This document shows, one piece after another, positions 63,422 through 64,000 of a stretch of DNA of 64,000 nucleotides. The notes beneath the pieces were generated by a model. It was not told the origin of the DNA, made no database searches, and was given only the letters and a program-made list of their open reading frames with translations. Numbering within the stretch: position 1 is the first letter of the stretch; every line of letters begins with the position of its first letter. Position numbers and translations under genes: made by a program. The DNA comes from Pegea sp. RAD2-039. Lineage: Eukaryota > Chordata > Thaliacea > Salpida > Salpidae. The stretch covers positions 434,001 to 498,000 of the forward strand of contig JAQGEQ010000090.1 in the NCBI GenBank assembly GCA_034620365.1. The letters are read 5' to 3'.

Positions 63422-63665
63422 TTTTGACCTCTTTAAACAACAAGGCTAGGTTTTGTTGCAATTACTCTTCAATAAAAATATACAAAAAAAGAGGCAGCTT
63501 TCTGACAAAAAAAGTCCCTTGCTTAACGGTCAAGGCCGTTAAAGATTTGTTTTATTGCCTTTGGGCTAAAATCACAAATGGTGATTTATTTGGTAACACG
63601 ATACGCCTACAAAGCATAAATCAAAGTTCTCCTTTTAAAAAATACATCTTTTGTAAGACTAATTG
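63422..63665 (+). CDS. Candidate internal exon of an unidentified gene (partial)
   Basis: An open frame of 81 codons is bounded by a reasonable acceptor (TTTTGATATTTAACAG, ending at 63421) and a strong donor (ATTG then GTAAGT). It is less AT-rich than the flanks. The peptide is basic with several cysteines and reads, for example, VPCLTVKAVKDLFYCLWAKI. Phase would be 2 at both ends. No family is recognised and no neighbouring exon was found upstream, so it may be the start of a gene that leaves the window on the right, or a chance frame. Confidence 0.33.
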
Positions 63666-64000
63666 GTAAGTTCGTACTCTCTATCTTAATATAATATAAA
63701 ATGCAGTTTTTATAGTTTAGCTGGCTTTATAAATAAACTTAGTTTATGTCATTTTCTTCATTAAATCTACTTTAATTGCATTTTTAATATAGTTTCTAAC
63801 AAATCACTAGTGAACATTAATCAATCATTTACATTTAATATAACTTTACTATTTCAACTGATTTTTAATTGAATATTTTTTCATAGAATTTATTTACAAC
63901 AAAGTTAAGTAATATTTGTTTGAAATGCCTTTTCAGCTATCTTGAATTCAGATATATTTTAAACAATCAATTAATTACTAATTTACTGGTTGGAAACACT
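63666..64000. other. AT-rich right edge
   Basis: No feature seen; may be intron if the preceding candidate exon is real. Confidence 0.3.

Overview
This window is nuclear DNA of a bilaterian animal. It is strongly AT-rich (about 70-75% A+T by eye). Genes have GT-AG introns of 51 bp to 1.5 kb, and the products are animal proteins: an SLC6 transporter, PCNA, CERT, CHID1, a DNAJA1-type chaperone, an acid lipase and an opsin. I cannot assign a phylum. Six genes have a good 3' splice acceptor only 8-28 nt upstream of the start codon, which is what spliced-leader trans-splicing would leave.

Layout from left to right: the last exon of an unidentified membrane protein (26-130, +); a tRNA-Pro(AGG) gene (981-1052, -); an intronless SLC6 transporter (4226-5923, +); a zinc-dependent threonine-dehydrogenase-like enzyme in 8 exons (10810-12589, -); a secreted protein in 14 exons with five FN3-like domains and a galaxin-like di-cysteine tail (20717-26498, +); a decayed Ty3/gypsy-type gag-protease remnant (29.6-30.5 kb); an acid lipase in 4 exons (31540-33159, -), just downstream of a small secreted protein in 4 exons (33588-36038, -); a tRNA-headed SINE with a LINE-like tail (38325-38500, -); a small membrane protein in 3 exons (38635-39300, +); a DNAJA1-type chaperone in 8 exons (41176-42924, -); a GC-richer retroelement-like relic (45.4-46.1 kb); CHID1 in 9 exons (46931-48818, -), directly behind PCNA (49077-49859, -); a repeat island (50.8-52.3 kb); an intronless CERT gene (54703-56460, -); a short RGR/peropsin-like opsin in 7 exons (60119-62155, -); and one candidate exon at the right edge.

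The genes do not form one pathway. Two same-strand pairs sit close together: PCNA to CHID1 (258 bp) and secreted protein to lipase (428 bp). If trans-splicing is confirmed these are operon candidates. The gaps are AT-rich and mostly featureless, with several dispersed repeat families: a CR1/jockey-like LINE 3' end, a SINE sharing its tail, a family ending in a CTCGGCCGAAG motif, and a short family with a GCTCCAACTC motif. All gene models were spliced by hand, with reading phase checked at every junction. Exon edges are therefore predictions, but most are constrained by full-length agreement with known families.
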